A DNA stretch of 64,000 nucleotides from Icerya purchasi (GCA_039619475.1 CM077115.1:298903756-298967755); one strand, 5' to 3'. Counted from the first letter of the stretch, positions 25,990-38,250 are shown. A program made the numbers and translations. The notes: generated from the letters alone by a model not told the origin.

Positions 25990-26945
25990 AGGATTCTATT
26001 TCGGCAGTTTACGAATCACTTTGACAAAGTCATCATCATCACCTTCAGCTATTTTCAATCCATTGCTGCATGTAGCTCTCTCGATGTTCCTTCCACTTTT
26101 TTCTTGTCTGCCGCTTTGCTTGCTCGTCCGGTTCTTTTGAAACTTATTTATGTCGTCCACCCAACGTGTTAGCGGTCCCTGCCTCCCGTTTGGCACCCAC
26201 ATTGTCATTCGCAACGAGTTCAAATAGTCTTGCGAGATGACCATTTCCATCTTGATTCTTTTATCGTTTGTACTACATCTTTTATTCCTGGAGTTTTCCT
26301 GATCCATTTATTTTCTTTTTTATCCTTTAGAGTTATGCCAATAATTTTTCTTTCAAACCTCCTCTAATTCTTCCATTGCTGCTGCAGCGTTCCATATTTC
26401 GCATCCGTAAGTCACCGCTGGCAGTACGCCTTGATTAAATGTTTTCCCTCTAGGACTTGTAGGAATCGTTTTATTTCATAAGGTGTTCTTTAATTTACCA
26501 CATGCCCTAGCTTAGCCATTTGTATTCTTCTGGTTATTTCCTCTCGTAATCACCTTCAATAATCCGTTCTAAATAATTAAATGATGGCACACTTTCTGCA
26601 CTTTCATCTGGTCTACTGTAAAATTATTATTTCGCGAGAACTCATTCCGTAGTAAGACAGTTTTCGCTATGTTGATTTTCAGACTTATTTCCCTATATTC
26701 AGTGCTTGTACCATTTCTTTTAGTTCTCATCTATATCTTCGCTACGAAGCAATAAGTCATCCGCATATCTGGGCTGGCTGAGATATGTTTGTCCAATTTC
26801 TTACTGTTCAAGTTTAATTTCTCAAATACCGATTGCAATAATGAATACTTTTGGTGACATTGAGTCTCCTTGCTTAATGCCCCTATATAGGTTAATGTTT
26901 CCGCTGGGCCAACCTGTATGATTGCCCTCGCGTTTTTATATATAT

Positions 26946-27003
<58 letters not shown>

Positions 27004-27115
27004 ACATGATGTATAGTTGAAACATATTCATTATTTACCCCGGCTGTTTCCAGTGACACTCTGTGTTGAAATAGAATCGAATGCTTTCTCATAATCTATT
27101 AATAGCATGTATAAT
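25990..27115 (-). mobile_element. RTE-like LINE, 3' part of reverse transcriptase (broken)
   Basis: Reading right to left, minus-strand frames give LLIDYEKAFDSI (motif A, about 27060-27105), RGIKQGDSMSPKVF (about 26840-26890), YADDLLLRSEDI (catalytic motif C, about 26735-26775) and near the end VWVPNGRQGPLTRWVDDI (about 26140-26200), a basic GRR..RW.DDI block typical of RTE-type C-termini. A stop lies at about 25996. Many stops and frame changes are present. A TA microsatellite interrupts the reverse transcriptase between motif A and the QGD motif. The element is 5'-truncated near 27115. Confidence 0.8.
26936..27005. repeat. TA microsatellite inside the LINE
   Basis: Long TA run with TACATACA interruptions, lying between motif A and the QGD motif of the surrounding reverse transcriptase. 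Confidence 0.95.
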
Positions 27116-27649
27116 GGATGTTGAAATTCGTTTTGAAAGTTAGCGGTACTACGTATTTATTTGTTTCCGTTTCCACAATCTTCTCAGTTTTTTCTTCAGT
27201 AGATTATATGTCATTCAATGCTAATATATTCGTTGTATCCATTAATGCAAGTGCATTTTGCTCGTTATCAGAATGTCTCTTATGTATGTATGATCGTTCT
27301 ATCTGTTATTACTTCACGATCATAAAAGAATTTTCACATTCCAATGCCTATTATTAAGCCGATGATACAGTTCTTTCCAATTCCATTGCTAACTTTTAAT
27401 GAATTATTACGCTGACACTGTATTATTAGGGTTTCCGGGGTGTGTCACTACATTTGGACGTAACATGATTAAAGATTTCGTTACTAATGATGCAGTATTT
27501 ATCATCCAGCGTATTATTTTTTATGATATACACATACACCTATATTTAGGATAATTTTTCGAAGGAATTATTTAATCCCGAATAGGTGTACCATAATTAG
27601 CTTCTGCGGGTATTCCGCTTGCGACCAACCAATTGAACGAGACCCTTCT
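27116..27649. other. No clear gene; possible continuation of the jockey-type LINE
   Basis: The left end of the jockey-type endonuclease region to the right may extend into this stretch, but no motif is clear. A plus-strand open frame at 27118-27357 is unsupported. Confidence 0.4.
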
Positions 27650-28753
27650 TTATTGGCATATTCTTGCTAAGGCATACCCTCTATAAATTAAGCTGCTTCA
27701 CTGTAAAGAAGTCGATCAGATCAGGCTTTTGCGCTTATCAATAGGTCAATAAGTTGGCTTACCGCCTGAAATATAGTTACAGCTTGACTGATGGATCGCT
27801 TCAAGGAATACAATGTGATCCCCATGCGGTGTGCTTGGCATTGAAATTGCCTCCAAGGATGAAGCGGTTGCCCAGTTGTTTAAGAAAGCGGATGTAATGG
27901 CTCGTCTCCATAGTTTGCTGCAATATCTTCTGCGGTGAAGTATATGCAGTAGAGATATTTAGTTTCTGCCCTTGATATTTAACAGTGACTATTGTACACT
28001 GCATTTATAATCTTTACAGAAATCCTACTGCTGAGTATGATGAATATTCTCTTTGTAATTGTGCGCCTCCAGAAGGATGGGGCTTGGAATCCTTGTATTT
28101 GAATGTAATCTCTATTAATTGACTTTCGGATATAAGCGCTATGTCATTAATGTGTAAGAATGACTCGAGCTCCCTTGCGCATGCACGAAGACTATTAGAA
28201 TTCCAAGTGAGTATTCTCAAAGATACAGCCACTTTCCCTTTTTGACTTCCAAGTAATTATTTTTGATGAGTGGGCAGTCATTTCTGGTTAATTACTCGGT
28301 TCTGCCGACGCATTTGATTGCGTGACCATCTCGATGAATGCGATTGTTTACCTTCTAGTTTACTTAGCATTAAAGAAATGGACTTGACTTCCCTCGTCAG
28401 ATTTGAGATTGCATGCGTAACATTGTCATATGACATTCTAGAATGACACGCTTGACTAATAGTATTCTGATACTGCATTTTCTGCTGTGTCGATCTTGTA
28501 TTTTGACTTTTTGATTGTGAATCCTTTTTGTGTTGATCCGGCTGCCGCTACAGAAGCATAAGAACTTTTTGATTGGACCAACTTTTCTGGTTCTATTTTC
28601 TGTTGCTGCATTGTACCGCTGAAGTTTTAGGCTTCCTCAATGCCTTCTTAATTTCACGATAAGTGGAACATCCTAAGTAGTTAGCAGTATGATTGCTGTC
28701 ATAGTTGGCACATTTTAATTTTTTTGAAATCTTTCACTTTGGTCTACTGCATA
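27650..28753 (-). mobile_element. Jockey-type LINE: ORF1 C-terminus and ORF2 endonuclease N-terminus
   Basis: On the minus strand a gag-like zinc-knuckle region reads KCANYDSNHTANYLGC (about 28660-28715), close to the KCANC..HTANYRGC of jockey-type ORF1, followed by STYREIKKALRKPK. ORF2 then starts with LRILTWNSNSLRA (about 28180-28220), an apurinic endonuclease opening. GGNFNAKHTAWGSH follows (about 27810-27850), with the catalytic D of GDFNAKH changed to N, then PDLIDFFTVK (about 27690-27720). Reverse transcriptase was not seen. Stops and frameshifts are present. The N-terminal part of the same ORF1 lies at 29216-29620, across a nested insertion. Confidence 0.8.
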
Positions 28754-29215
28754 TTTTTTTTTTTTTGGAATACCGTGTGCAGCTGTTGAGGCTATTACGA
28801 CACTATCACGGCCGGAACGCTAAATGACTCGAAACAAACCAGTTGTATAAAGAAATTGAATAGTGTCTGCGATATTCAAGGACGAGTTAGCCAGAAATGA
28901 CTGCAGAGACACTATGCGGAGATTAGAGCGCTGAAGAGCAAAAGAAGGGCACTCCAGAAGCAGGTGTTTTATTGAAGAAGCAGGGGAGAGGGAACAAAAG
29001 GGGCATTTAAAGGGAGGCTCACAGTTCAGTAAAAGATTCTCGTGCGTCAGAGAAATATGTCCGAGGCTTGTCATAGCGACAAAATGGGTTCTAGGGAGGT
29101 CGGAAGGAGGGAAGCAGGCGTCAATACCGTGTTTCATCTCCTTCAGAAAGCAAGCTTGTTTGGAGAGCCATTTGAAATACTTGGTTTGTCTATTACGTTT
29201 CATATGATTCCATTT
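28754..29215 (-). mobile_element. I-like LINE 3' end nested inside the jockey-type ORF1
   Basis: The minus strand codes for an I-type ORF2 C-terminus: SLGHISLTHENLLL followed by KCPFCSLSP and IKHLLLECPSF, a Cys-Cys-His-Cys knuckle, with a stop at about 28820. The 3' end carries the family hairpin region (28768-28804), matching the ends at 21578 and 47680, then a T-run at 28754-28767, which is the poly-A on the minus strand. The fragment begins near 29215, where the jockey gag knuckle KRCQKWNHMKRN breaks off. Gag sequence resumes just after the tail with ICSRPK. Up to about 5 bp (ATATG) may be a target duplication. Confidence 0.8.
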
Positions 29216-29620
29216 CTGACATCGCTTACCGTGTAGTATTTGCTTATCTCTGTGCGGCGCTTTCCCTCTTTAACTTTACTATGAGCGATACATGTAATAT
29301 TGCAAATGTATTTTTTTTTGTTATCTGTTATTTTCAGGTCTACAAAAAAGCAAAGGGAAAGATCTTTTCCTCCCCGTTCAATTATGAAATTATTGTCATT
29401 ACGGACATTAATTGTTTTCTCTATATTAACACAATGGTTCATGGTCTAGATGTTTTAGTACATGTTCGATGATATCAATAACAATAACAGTTGTGTGAAG
29501 CAGCCCGCGTATTGAAACGCGATATGGCTTTTCCGACTTTACGCTGTATGTGTGATATTCAAAATTGTTCGTTTTCAATTCATTGATTAATGCTTGAAGT
29601 TTGTGGGGCGATAATAACAT
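29216..29620 (-). mobile_element. Jockey-type LINE ORF1 (gag) N-terminal part
   Basis: A minus-strand frame contains LKTNNFEYHTYSVKSEKPYR and SIRGLLHTT, the RNA-binding domain pattern of jockey-type ORF1 (nucleic-acid-binding gag). A second frame gives NNFIIERGGKDLSLCFFVDL, and a third ends in KRCQKWNHMK, the first zinc knuckle. The coding sequence is then cut by the I-like LINE on its left and continues at 28753. The frame shifts twice, so it is inactive. Confidence 0.75.
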
Positions 29621-30234
29621 TGCTGCTCTGAATATGGCAACATTGGTGACTAGAACAGAAGTAATATCAGCACTGAAGCTTGAGAAATGAATAATGCGAG
29701 ATATCGTTATTTTTGGTTTAGTTTGTGTCTGTGTTTGATTTTGTTACATTTCAGTATGTTTCCAGACTTCTTGAACTTGACCTTGTTTAGATCCTTGTCG
29801 TTGTTGCAACGCACTGAATATAGGTACATACAAGCGATTGAGTGATAACGTGGTGTCATCATCTTTTTCGGTGTTTCCATATTTTATGGATCATACATTT
29901 CGTCCTCACTTTGTTTCACTAAGAGAAAACTAAGATTCGTCCGAATTAATTCCGTCAATAAATTTAATTTGTTATATCAAAATTACACCGAGGGGATTAT
30001 AATAAAAACGCGAAAATACAGATAGCAGCAAAAAGCATAATTTGAGATTTCATTGAACTCATTTTCCCAAATTTTTTCGAAAATAATTTACGAATTACAC
30101 GAACCTATAGCATTATATTCTATTTAAGGTGTTGTTGTATCCTCCCGGCTGAAATACAAGTTACCAGTCGATTATTTCACGTAAGTCGAAATAAACCTAG
30201 ACGTGCTATTGATATCACGTTTATTTTAATGTGA
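29621..30234. other. No gene recognised
   Basis: Mixed sequence between the LINE cluster and the tandem repeat. No motif was recognised. Confidence 0.45.
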
Positions 30235-30655
30235 CAATAATACCGATCGCGGTTACGCGGAAATAACCGAATAGAGAGCAATGCCATGCTAAGGGCTAAT
30301 CTCGGACAGGCTGGCTTACCGATATCACCGAGAATACTATATTCTAAACTCTCACCAAAAAAGGTCTAATAACCTTGTATATTAAAATCCAACGGACGAC
30401 GGTATGACAAGTGGATACGTCATTCGCAACGCGATAAACGGGGAAGTAGCAAACACGCAGCGTTAACGAATAATCGGTTACCTCGGCCACGTACTAAGCG
30501 GAAATTCAGTATACAACCTTGATTAAAATCCTGCGAACGAGGGTGTAACAAATAGTTGCGTTATTCGCAATGTAACTTGCAAATAAACTGGGAAATAGGG
30601 AGTTCGCAGCGTAAGCGACTAATCGGTTAATTAGGCCGCGAATACAGGTAGACGA
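30235..30655. repeat. Diverged ~143-bp tandem repeat, three copies
   Basis: Copies at about 30372-30515 and 30516-30655 both start AACCTTG and share TTAAAATCC, an ACGAG/ACGACGG..TA.ACAA segment, ATTCGCAA, and a GCAGCGT..ACGA.TAATCGGTTA block. A weaker third copy (about 30235-30371) shares the CTAAG.GCTAATC.. and GGC blocks. Copies are heavily diverged. No coding potential was seen. Confidence 0.7.
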
Positions 30656-31110
30656 AATAATGAACAAACAAAAAGTTTGGTATACTCTGCAGAGTGTAAA
30701 ATACTACTTAAGACCTGCCAACTGATTAAACTATTTCTTTTTTTGAATTATGGAGTTTTTTTCCATTTGTTAAATATACCGATAACATGTTTTAAAAAAG
30801 TCGTTAAATATATTTCAAAAAAACTGTCTGTCTTAGTTCTTGTTTTCTTTTGTTATTTTGAGGTCTAATTTAAAGAAAAAAACGAAATTTGCTGAGTAAG
30901 AAAAAAAGGGAAGAGGGTTCTTACTTCTTCATTTGTAATTTTCTACAAATTATTACATTTTCCATCTTAAACTCTAGTCAAGTGGCACAATTATCGAAAC
31001 ATACACATGACCCTAAAAAATGGCCTGGTTCGGTGTGTGAATGACTTAAAAAGAACGGCTTGATCGGTTTTAACTTGACTAACTAGATGTGCAACGGGCC
31101 ATAGTTGTCT
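30656..31110. other. No gene recognised
   Basis: A+T-rich sequence with short unsupported open frames. Confidence 0.45.
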
Positions 31111-31605
31111 ACTTTTTTTTTTTTTTTTTTTTGGCCCCAACAGAACGGTTCATTTGGTCAGCAAACTACGCTACGACTAGATATTAAAAATTACTAATAA
31201 TAGAAAATTCAGGAAGAGAAATTTCATTCTACAGTATGGCCGCAACTGTTAGCAGTGCCCGCAATGCTCAATGAAACAAAACAAACACAAACAGGATTTT
31301 TTCATTCTGGAAAAAGGAGCAAAAGAAAGAATAGATAAATATTTCTATCTCACATTACGACTACAGTTGCCCGGCAATGCTCACAATGCATTATGAGAAA
31401 AAGGAAGTAGTCACAGACATACTGGACAAAAACTACAATGTAAGAAAAAATAAGTAAAAATAATGGGGGGAAAAAAAATCAAATAACAATCCTGTTTCTT
31501 TCAATAAACCTAAAAAGAACAAATGAAATTTTATCACTGGAACAGAGAAGATAAAAAATACACAATGAAGGATAAACACCGTAGGACATGAGGTCTTTCT
31601 TCTGC
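31111..31605 (-). mobile_element. I/LOA-like LINE 3' end (copy 2 of the 21.8-kb family)
   Basis: A minus-strand frame reads LMSYGVYPSLCIFYLLCSSD followed by FVLFRFIERNRIVI and a stop near 31485. This matches LMSCGLYPPFCIF...FIEKNGIVI of the copy at 22214-22330. The 3' UTR shares ATGGCCGCAACTG and CAATGCTC.ATGAAACAAA with that copy (31233-31280 here, 22081-22127 there). It ends at a T-run at 31111-31132, the minus-strand poly-A. The 5' end is truncated near 31605. Confidence 0.75.
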
Positions 31606-33578
31606 TAGTGGAGCGTGTGCGGTAATCTTTCCGGAAAATGTCAAAGTTAATTCGTGCTTTTGAATATTATTCATTACAAGTATGTAAAATTTTTCGAATA
31701 TGTTTTTTCTTGTAATTTTTTATCGTTTTCGAATTGTTTTTCCCTATTCCTTCAGAATTCGTGATGCACAAAGTAAGTACAGACACGTTCCACTTCGTTC
31801 GCTGAATAATGCATTTCATTTTGTCTGTTCGTTTATTTGCTTTTTGCAATTGCGGTACTTCAGTTTCGATAAGTTCACGGAAGGAGATTTATATATTTTG
31901 CTCATAAACGGTTTTTTATGAATGTTTTTCGACACGAGGAAACAAATAATGGCTAATTTTCGTCCGGCATTCGGAGTAATGCAACTTGGTGTTTTTTGTT
32001 ACATTCATTTAAATTTAATTTAATCTGCAGGCTTATTGTTTTTGGTATAGTTTCAGTATTATTCTATTTCAGGCCAACCAGTCTGCCTACTTTTTTCCGA
32101 ATATCGATCTTCTTTCCATTAATTTTTAATCAGGGACTAATTATTCGAATTATAAACAAGGTTTTTTATTTCACGACCCGAAATTTTAATGTCATTCAAA
32201 TCTCTAACTAAAATTTTGCATAATACAGGTAAATTACATTTAGGTGCTTTTTCACTAAAAGCAAAAACAACGGTTCCATTATAATAACGAAAACCGTATT
32301 CTCCTCTTTTTCCTCTACGCTTTTTTATTTTTATTACTATTATTAATATTATTATTATTATTATTATTCTCGTAAAATCATAATTATTTTTCATTTGAAT
32401 TAATTTATCGTTTTATTTTTAGTAAATAATGGCTAGGATTTTGCGAAATTTTAATATAAATTTAACGGCCAACTAACTGGGCTAAATTCGGAGTTGACGA
32501 GTCCAAAAAAAAAAAAACTAAAATAAAGTAAGCTACTGATAGGCAATATGCCATTTTCATCCCATTCCGCGTTCTCTTTGAAATTATACTGAACTCCATT
32601 CAGTTTAATGTTAACTATATGCTAATCCAGTACCTTTTGGCAAAGGCGCTACTAAAAAAGTAACAAAAACAATATAAAAAAGCCTACTACTCTGCCTTTT
32701 GCGAGCAAGTAAAGAACCAGATAAAACGGAAAAATTCACATTTGTTACATTACATATGTGCTTTAATGTTTTACATGTGGAAAATATCTCACGAGTGAAC
32801 AGTGGACGAAGATACAATGTTGCTGACCTGAAAGCTTAGCTGAGTATTTTTTGCTAGTAAAATTCCGGACACCCTTTCATTTACGAATCCATTCCCCTCT
32901 TTGTATAAATATATATGTATATATATATATATCTATATATGTGTATAAATGTGTGTGAGTACACTAAAGCTCCGTAATTTTCTATCTGAATCCGCCGGGA
33001 AAATATCACAGAATTTCTTTTCTTATATTGTTGTTAATATCTACCATTAATGAGAACTATTTCTTTCACACGACAATTTTCGTTTATAATTTATTAAAAG
33101 TAATATTATTTTTTGTCATAATTATATTATTAACAATGTGTATAAACAATAAATACAGTGAAAAGTAATATCATCATTACCGATTGACGATTTTAGCACA
33201 TTCCGTTGTTGATTTATATTTCTTGAGCTTCTTGTGCATGGGTAGTCACCTAAGGATCTACGTCAATATATCTGTTATAATCTTCAAGTAATACTAAAAT
33301 GCTTTTTAAGAGGATATTTAAAAATGCATAAAAAATATATATAGATTTAGATATATATATAGAATTTTTAGTTTTTTCCAATTTTTTTAATGATTTTTTT
33401 TTTTTTAATTCTCCCCGATTCCAACAAGTGGATAGGGTAAGTATATTTTATATTATAATGTATATAAAGGGGAAAGGTACTAGGATAGGTCCTTGCCAAG
33501 TGTACTTAAGTTAAAGGGTGAAAGAGAGGATGAAAAGCATAGTCCCCTCAGTCACCAAGTGTGTAGTAATAGTGGGTA

Positions 33579-33584
<6 letters not shown>
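31606..33584. other. No gene recognised; TA-rich run at 32903-32960
   Basis: A+T-rich DNA with (TTA)n at 32338-32368, a TA run at 32903-32960 and a T-run at 33396-33407. Open frames here are short and lack recognisable domains. Confidence 0.5.

Positions 33585-33655
<71 letters not shown>
33585..33655. repeat. (TA)n microsatellite
   Basis: About 70 bp of TA with one TG interruption. Confidence 0.95.
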
Positions 33656-33657
<2 letters not shown>

Positions 33658-34784
33658 CAGAAACAAAGGTGATACTTTAAAAGAAAATGAAAAAAAAAAT
33701 AACGGAAGTATAGTTAATGTAGATATAAATAAATACATATACTTCTATATCTAAATATAAACACAATCATATACAGCCTACCGAAAATCTAATCTAACTA
33801 GGAAGTACATGGAAAGCAACGAACACACTCCTCGATTAGGATTAACATTTGAATTCAGAGTGAATGGATTGAAAACTTTAAGATTATATACACTTGAACT
33901 TCCTGATCATATAAAACTCCACATACAGCAAAATATTGCGTGAATTAGCTTCAGTGATAATGAGAGACTGATTGGGTTTTATATCATGTTTCAAACGTAG
34001 ATCTGTGAAGGTAGAGCTTTTTCCAATTTTTTTATTGATTACGACAGTTTTTTTTCATTTTATCGCTTCGTTAGTTCATTTTAGATTATACAGATTCCAA
34101 AACAGAGGCAGATAAAGTACAAATAATAGTAACCGTAAAAGGTGAAATAGAATTTTAGTGTTAGTCTGGGTTTTGAGTTTGTTTAATGAGAGTTGGGGAA
34201 GTAAATATAAAAAGGATAGTGCCGTATTATTACTATTAAAAGCTAAAGATACTCTAGCGGCTTCGACATATTTTAAGTTGCTTGGAGTATGTAATTGCGG
34301 TTAGAGCGAACTGTGATATCGATATAATGCGCGTCTAGAATTGTTGTGGTTTTGTTTGTAAATTTCGGAGTCAGCTTTTGGTTAACATTGATTCTAGTTT
34401 CAGAAAGGCGAATAATATCTTTTATCGCGAGTTGTGTAATTTTGTTCGAGGCTTTTTAACAGTGATACGGATTTTAACAGTGATGAGGATTTAACGTTTA
34501 TTAAAATGTAAAAAGTAAACAATTGCTATTAATTATTTTAGGTTAATTAAACATGAAATACCGAGAAAAATAAAATTAGCTTAGTTTTATTTCATTTATT
34601 TTATTTTTTTTCGGGATTTACGTAAGGTAACCCATTGGTTACTATACTGGAGCGAGATTAAATATCAATCTTTGATATTATCGTAAATACGGTGATGTTA
34701 GTTATGGTCAAAAGAAAACTTATCATGGGAAACATATTCTACGTTTACCCAGCGAATTATATAATGCTGCTCGCATATAATTTC
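33656..34784. other. No gene recognised
   Basis: A+T-rich sequence. The part nearest 34784 may belong to the older LINE that hosts the jockey fragment at 34798. Confidence 0.4.
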
Positions 34785-34797
34785 TAATATAGAGAAG

Positions 34798-35406
34798 TTT
34801 TTTTTTTTTTTCTTATTTTTAAATTGTTATTGTATTACAAACTGGCCATCTAGGCCATTTAGCAATATTCTTAACAGGGGAACATTTAGCATGAAGGGAG
34901 AAGTACCCAATAGTACCTACCCGATAAACTTTACCTTAAACAAGGTCATGAGGTTTCTTACGCTTCAGCCTCCTCCTATCATTAGCAGTATGCAGCAGTC
35001 CAGCAGAAAGTTTATTCGGATTACTTTCAAGTCTTTCTGCGTGTCTTCGGGCATGAGTTTTAATAACATCTGCCACATACTCTATCCCTAAATCTTGATG
35101 CAAAGTTTGATTTCATACATACCATGGTACCTTGGTTTCGAGCTTAAGGATTTTATTCTGCGCGGTCTGTGTTATCTTCAGATTTGTAGGTTTAGCACAA
35201 CCCCAAAGCTATACTCCGTAGGTCCAAATAGGCTTCAAGATACTTGTGTACATCAAACGTTTATTATCAATACTTAAAACGCTATTTCTTCCTAGAAGCC
35301 AGTACATTTTTTTAACACGAATATCTATTTCTCTTTTCTTTGGCTGAATGTGCTGCTTCCATGTTAAACGACTATCTAGGTGTAATCCCAGGTACTTAAC
35401 TGTTGT
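34798..35406 (-). mobile_element. Jockey LINE 3' end with 13-bp target duplication
   Basis: Minus-strand frames give VKYLGLHLDSRLTWKQHI (about 35340-35400), VKKMYWLLGRNSVLS (about 35275-35320), YTSILKPIWTYG (about 35215-35250) and later DLGIEYVADVIK and RRLKRKKPHDLV. This is the thumb and C-terminal region of jockey-clade reverse transcriptase. The poly-A is the T-run starting at 34798. The identical 13-mer TAATATAGAGAAG flanks the insertion at 34785-34797 and 35407-35419, a target-site duplication that fixes both ends. The copy is 5'-truncated and frameshifted. Confidence 0.9.
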
Positions 35407-35419
35407 TAATATAGAGAAG

Positions 35420-36400
35420 TGAAAGACAAATTATCTTAGTCATATTCCACGCTGAGCAAAATATTCGTTACTGCGTTTGATATTAGAAAAAAAAAATAGA
35501 AGGATGAAGGTGTGAAATAGGATGTCATGATGCCAAAACATTTGTAACGTTGTCTAATTTTGGAAAGCTGTGTCTAGTAGCAGAAACGCGTTCTCTTTTT
35601 TCATATAATATTGACGGTATGATAATCGCCAGCGCTCTCAGGGAGTACGGCAGCACAAAACAAGTCATAAAGTATCTATGTAGCTGATTTGTAGTGGAGA
35701 TATTTTTGTTTCAACCACTAAGGCAAAGAATTTTCATAAGGTAGATGTCATAAAAGCACAAGACTCAATAAGGAACCCTCAGTAGATCGTTGTGGTCGTA
35801 TAGGACGGAAAAGGAGGTTTTTTTTCGCTAGAGAAAACATTAAAAATTAGTCTGACAAATGTTATGGGAATGCTTAACTCAATTAACGTTCAATCGGGAG
35901 ATGGACATTATTAATTGCATTTGAAATGTTTGAGAAATAAGAAACCAGAACATTTTTTTCTGAATAAATGATTGATAAATGTTTACTATTAATGCAAATT
36001 TCTACAACCAAACGTTTTGAGCGACAAAAACATGGCAATGTTCAAATCAGCGGGTAAATCTATTTTTCATAATCCTTTCAAATGATTTTCGCGGGTAAGA
36101 TGCCAACAGAATCGGCTGATATGACGTTGCTTCACTTAGAGGTCAATTTAGGTTTTCTAACAGTGATAATCTTAAATTCCTTCCGACTAGCAGGCAAATG
36201 ACTTGAAGATGTATTTAAAGTATCTTTGTAATATCATTGTAGCAGTAGGAGGAAGATGATTTAGACTTTGGTAAAATATGTTGTCTAAACCCGGACTCGA
36301 TACATTTTTAAAGGAGAAAGAATGTTCAACTTCCTTTAAAGTAATGGGCCCTGTTAAACAATGGACCTAAAAACTATTAAGCCAGAAGGCTAAGTGATCT
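35420..36400 (-). mobile_element. Older LINE reverse transcriptase remnant (host of the jockey insertion)
   Basis: On the minus strand a frame at about 36190-36360 reads GPITLKEVEHSFSFKNVSSP, then GLDNIFYQSLNHLPPTA, the conserved start of a LINE reverse transcriptase domain. Further left, frames resemble the fingers and palm (FRKIFERIMKNRF, AFRKNVLVSYFS) and a GSLLSLVLL segment in the GSVLSPLLF position. Many stops and frame changes make it old. The jockey fragment at 34798-35406 interrupted it or its flank. Confidence 0.6.
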
Positions 36401-37445
36401 TAAACAACGTTTCCCGAGCAACATAAGCAGGTGCTGTTCGGTTAGCAGAATTGCCAATGCAATCGAAGTGAAAGAAATGAAATGCTTATTTTTTTTATCA
36501 GATTCCCGACTTCTGTTTTAAGTTTTGTACAAACAATATTTAGCCGGCTGCTTTTATTTAACGAAGCAATAACATCTTTTCTAGGTCAACGACTTACATT
36601 GCAATGTACAATTCCAGGTAACGGTTTCGGGTCGTTTGTAACTCGGATAATTAGACTTTCTTTCATTTTTACGGAATATTTCAAATGATCGGGTTTTCTC
36701 GTTAATTATATTTCGGCGAAATCAAGTTCAAATAAGAGTGTGATTTTTTTTTATTCTGAAAGTTTCCCATAGCGGGTAGGATTTCATATTTCTAGGACCG
36801 TGACCGTGCCTCTTAGGACAATTGTGTCTGAATCAGTCTGTAAAATTGTTAAAGTTTTTTTCAAAACTGATCTGTTAAGTTGCTTATTATTTAAACGCTT
36901 GAAGAATTCCGGGTATTTTTTTGAGTTTGCTAAACGCGATATAAGCCTCAAAATTTGACACCTGAAGCATTGCCATGCAGGTGTATTGTTTTTGATTTAT
37001 TTATTAAGAAAAAGTGTGTTTAGTATTAAGTAGAGGTACCTTTAAATTTAATGTACATATATTTATTGGAAATTAACTAAGAAAATTGAAAAAAGTGTAT
37101 TAATATTACTTGTATTGTTTTGTTTTTTTTTTTTTTTTTGGATACAAAATCAATTTCTTAGCTGAGTTTAGAGTCTCTTTTTTTTTAAAATACGTAACGG
37201 ACGTATAAAATTTTAAAATTACTAGAGTTTCTTTTTCTCTTATCCGAATTTAAGTGAATAATATACTTTTCGTATATTAATTGAAGTACCATAATTTCCA
37301 TTGATTATGCAATATTAACTCAAGTATAATTCGAATCCTACTATTGAAAACGTAGAAAATTATTATTTAATGACTTATAGTAGATGAGTTCAAACTCGAA
37401 AAAAACTCGTTCTTCATTTGCATAGACTACGTTTGAAAGTATAAA
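36401..37445. other. No gene recognised
   Basis: T-rich A+T-rich DNA with a T-run at 37122-37139. A plus-strand open frame at 36482-36688 has no known domain. Confidence 0.45.
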
Positions 37446-38250
37446 GTATGGCACATGTTCTTACGTAGTGTCGTGTCTTGCAAGCTGATACATCAATCTA
37501 TTAGGGGTATCGTTACCATGATCTGTCACCCGGTTGATCAGACTGCTCTAACAATTCCGATCCCTTGCGATGTGTACACAATCCTGAAAGGTACGACCAG
37601 CAGCTGTGCACACCGCGTCCGTCCGTCTAGTCGGCGCACGACCTCGACTCCTTTTTCCGTTGACCTTTTCTTGGACGAGCACCGTTTCCAAATTGTTCGC
37701 TCTGATCACATGACCAAAATACCGCAGTATCCTGCAGAGCACCACAGATGATAGCCTCTTCGGGTTACCAATCTCATTTATTATGGAGACATTGGTTCTC
37801 CTGGCTGTCCATGGGACAAGCAGCATACGCCTCCAGCACCACATTTCGAGTGCGTCTATAGGTTTTTTGTCTGCGCTGGTCATTGACCAGGTCTCCGCAC
37901 TATACAAGAACACTGAGAAGACGAGGGAGTTCACTAGCCGAATCTTTACACCTTTACTAACAGCGGAGTCAGCCCAAATTTTTTTTAAACGGCTCATTGC
38001 GCTTTGTGTAATCTGTGCTCTGTGGCGTATCTCATTTTTACATACACCGCTGTTTTCCACTATAGAGCCTAAATATGTAAAGCGGCTTACTACTTCAATA
38101 CCCTCAATTTCACGTATTGTTGGGCGGTTATTCTCTAGACGGTCGACGATCATTATTTTGGTTTGGCTTTGTTAACTTGGAGGCCATATTCTCTGCACTG
38201 ATTTTTACCAGGCGATCCAGAATATATGACATTTCCTCTCCGTTTTTTGC
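37446..38250 (-). mobile_element. RTE-like LINE, C-terminal reverse transcriptase region (201-codon open frame)
   Basis: A minus-strand open frame of 201 codons (37548-38153) carries SRFTYLGSIVENSG, SVFLYSAETWSMTSADKK, DALEMWCWRRMLLVPWTARR, LCRILRYFGHVIRANN and GKRSRGRAPTRR. This is the canonical RTE/BovB-like C-terminal series. The frame is open at its right end only from an internal ATG. Upstream bases still encode NGEEMSYILDRLVKIS in a shifted frame, and a stop separates them. Downstream, in another frame, IVRAV follows. The 3' end is near 37446. The 5' end is truncated near 38250 at a perfect inverted repeat. Confidence 0.85.
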
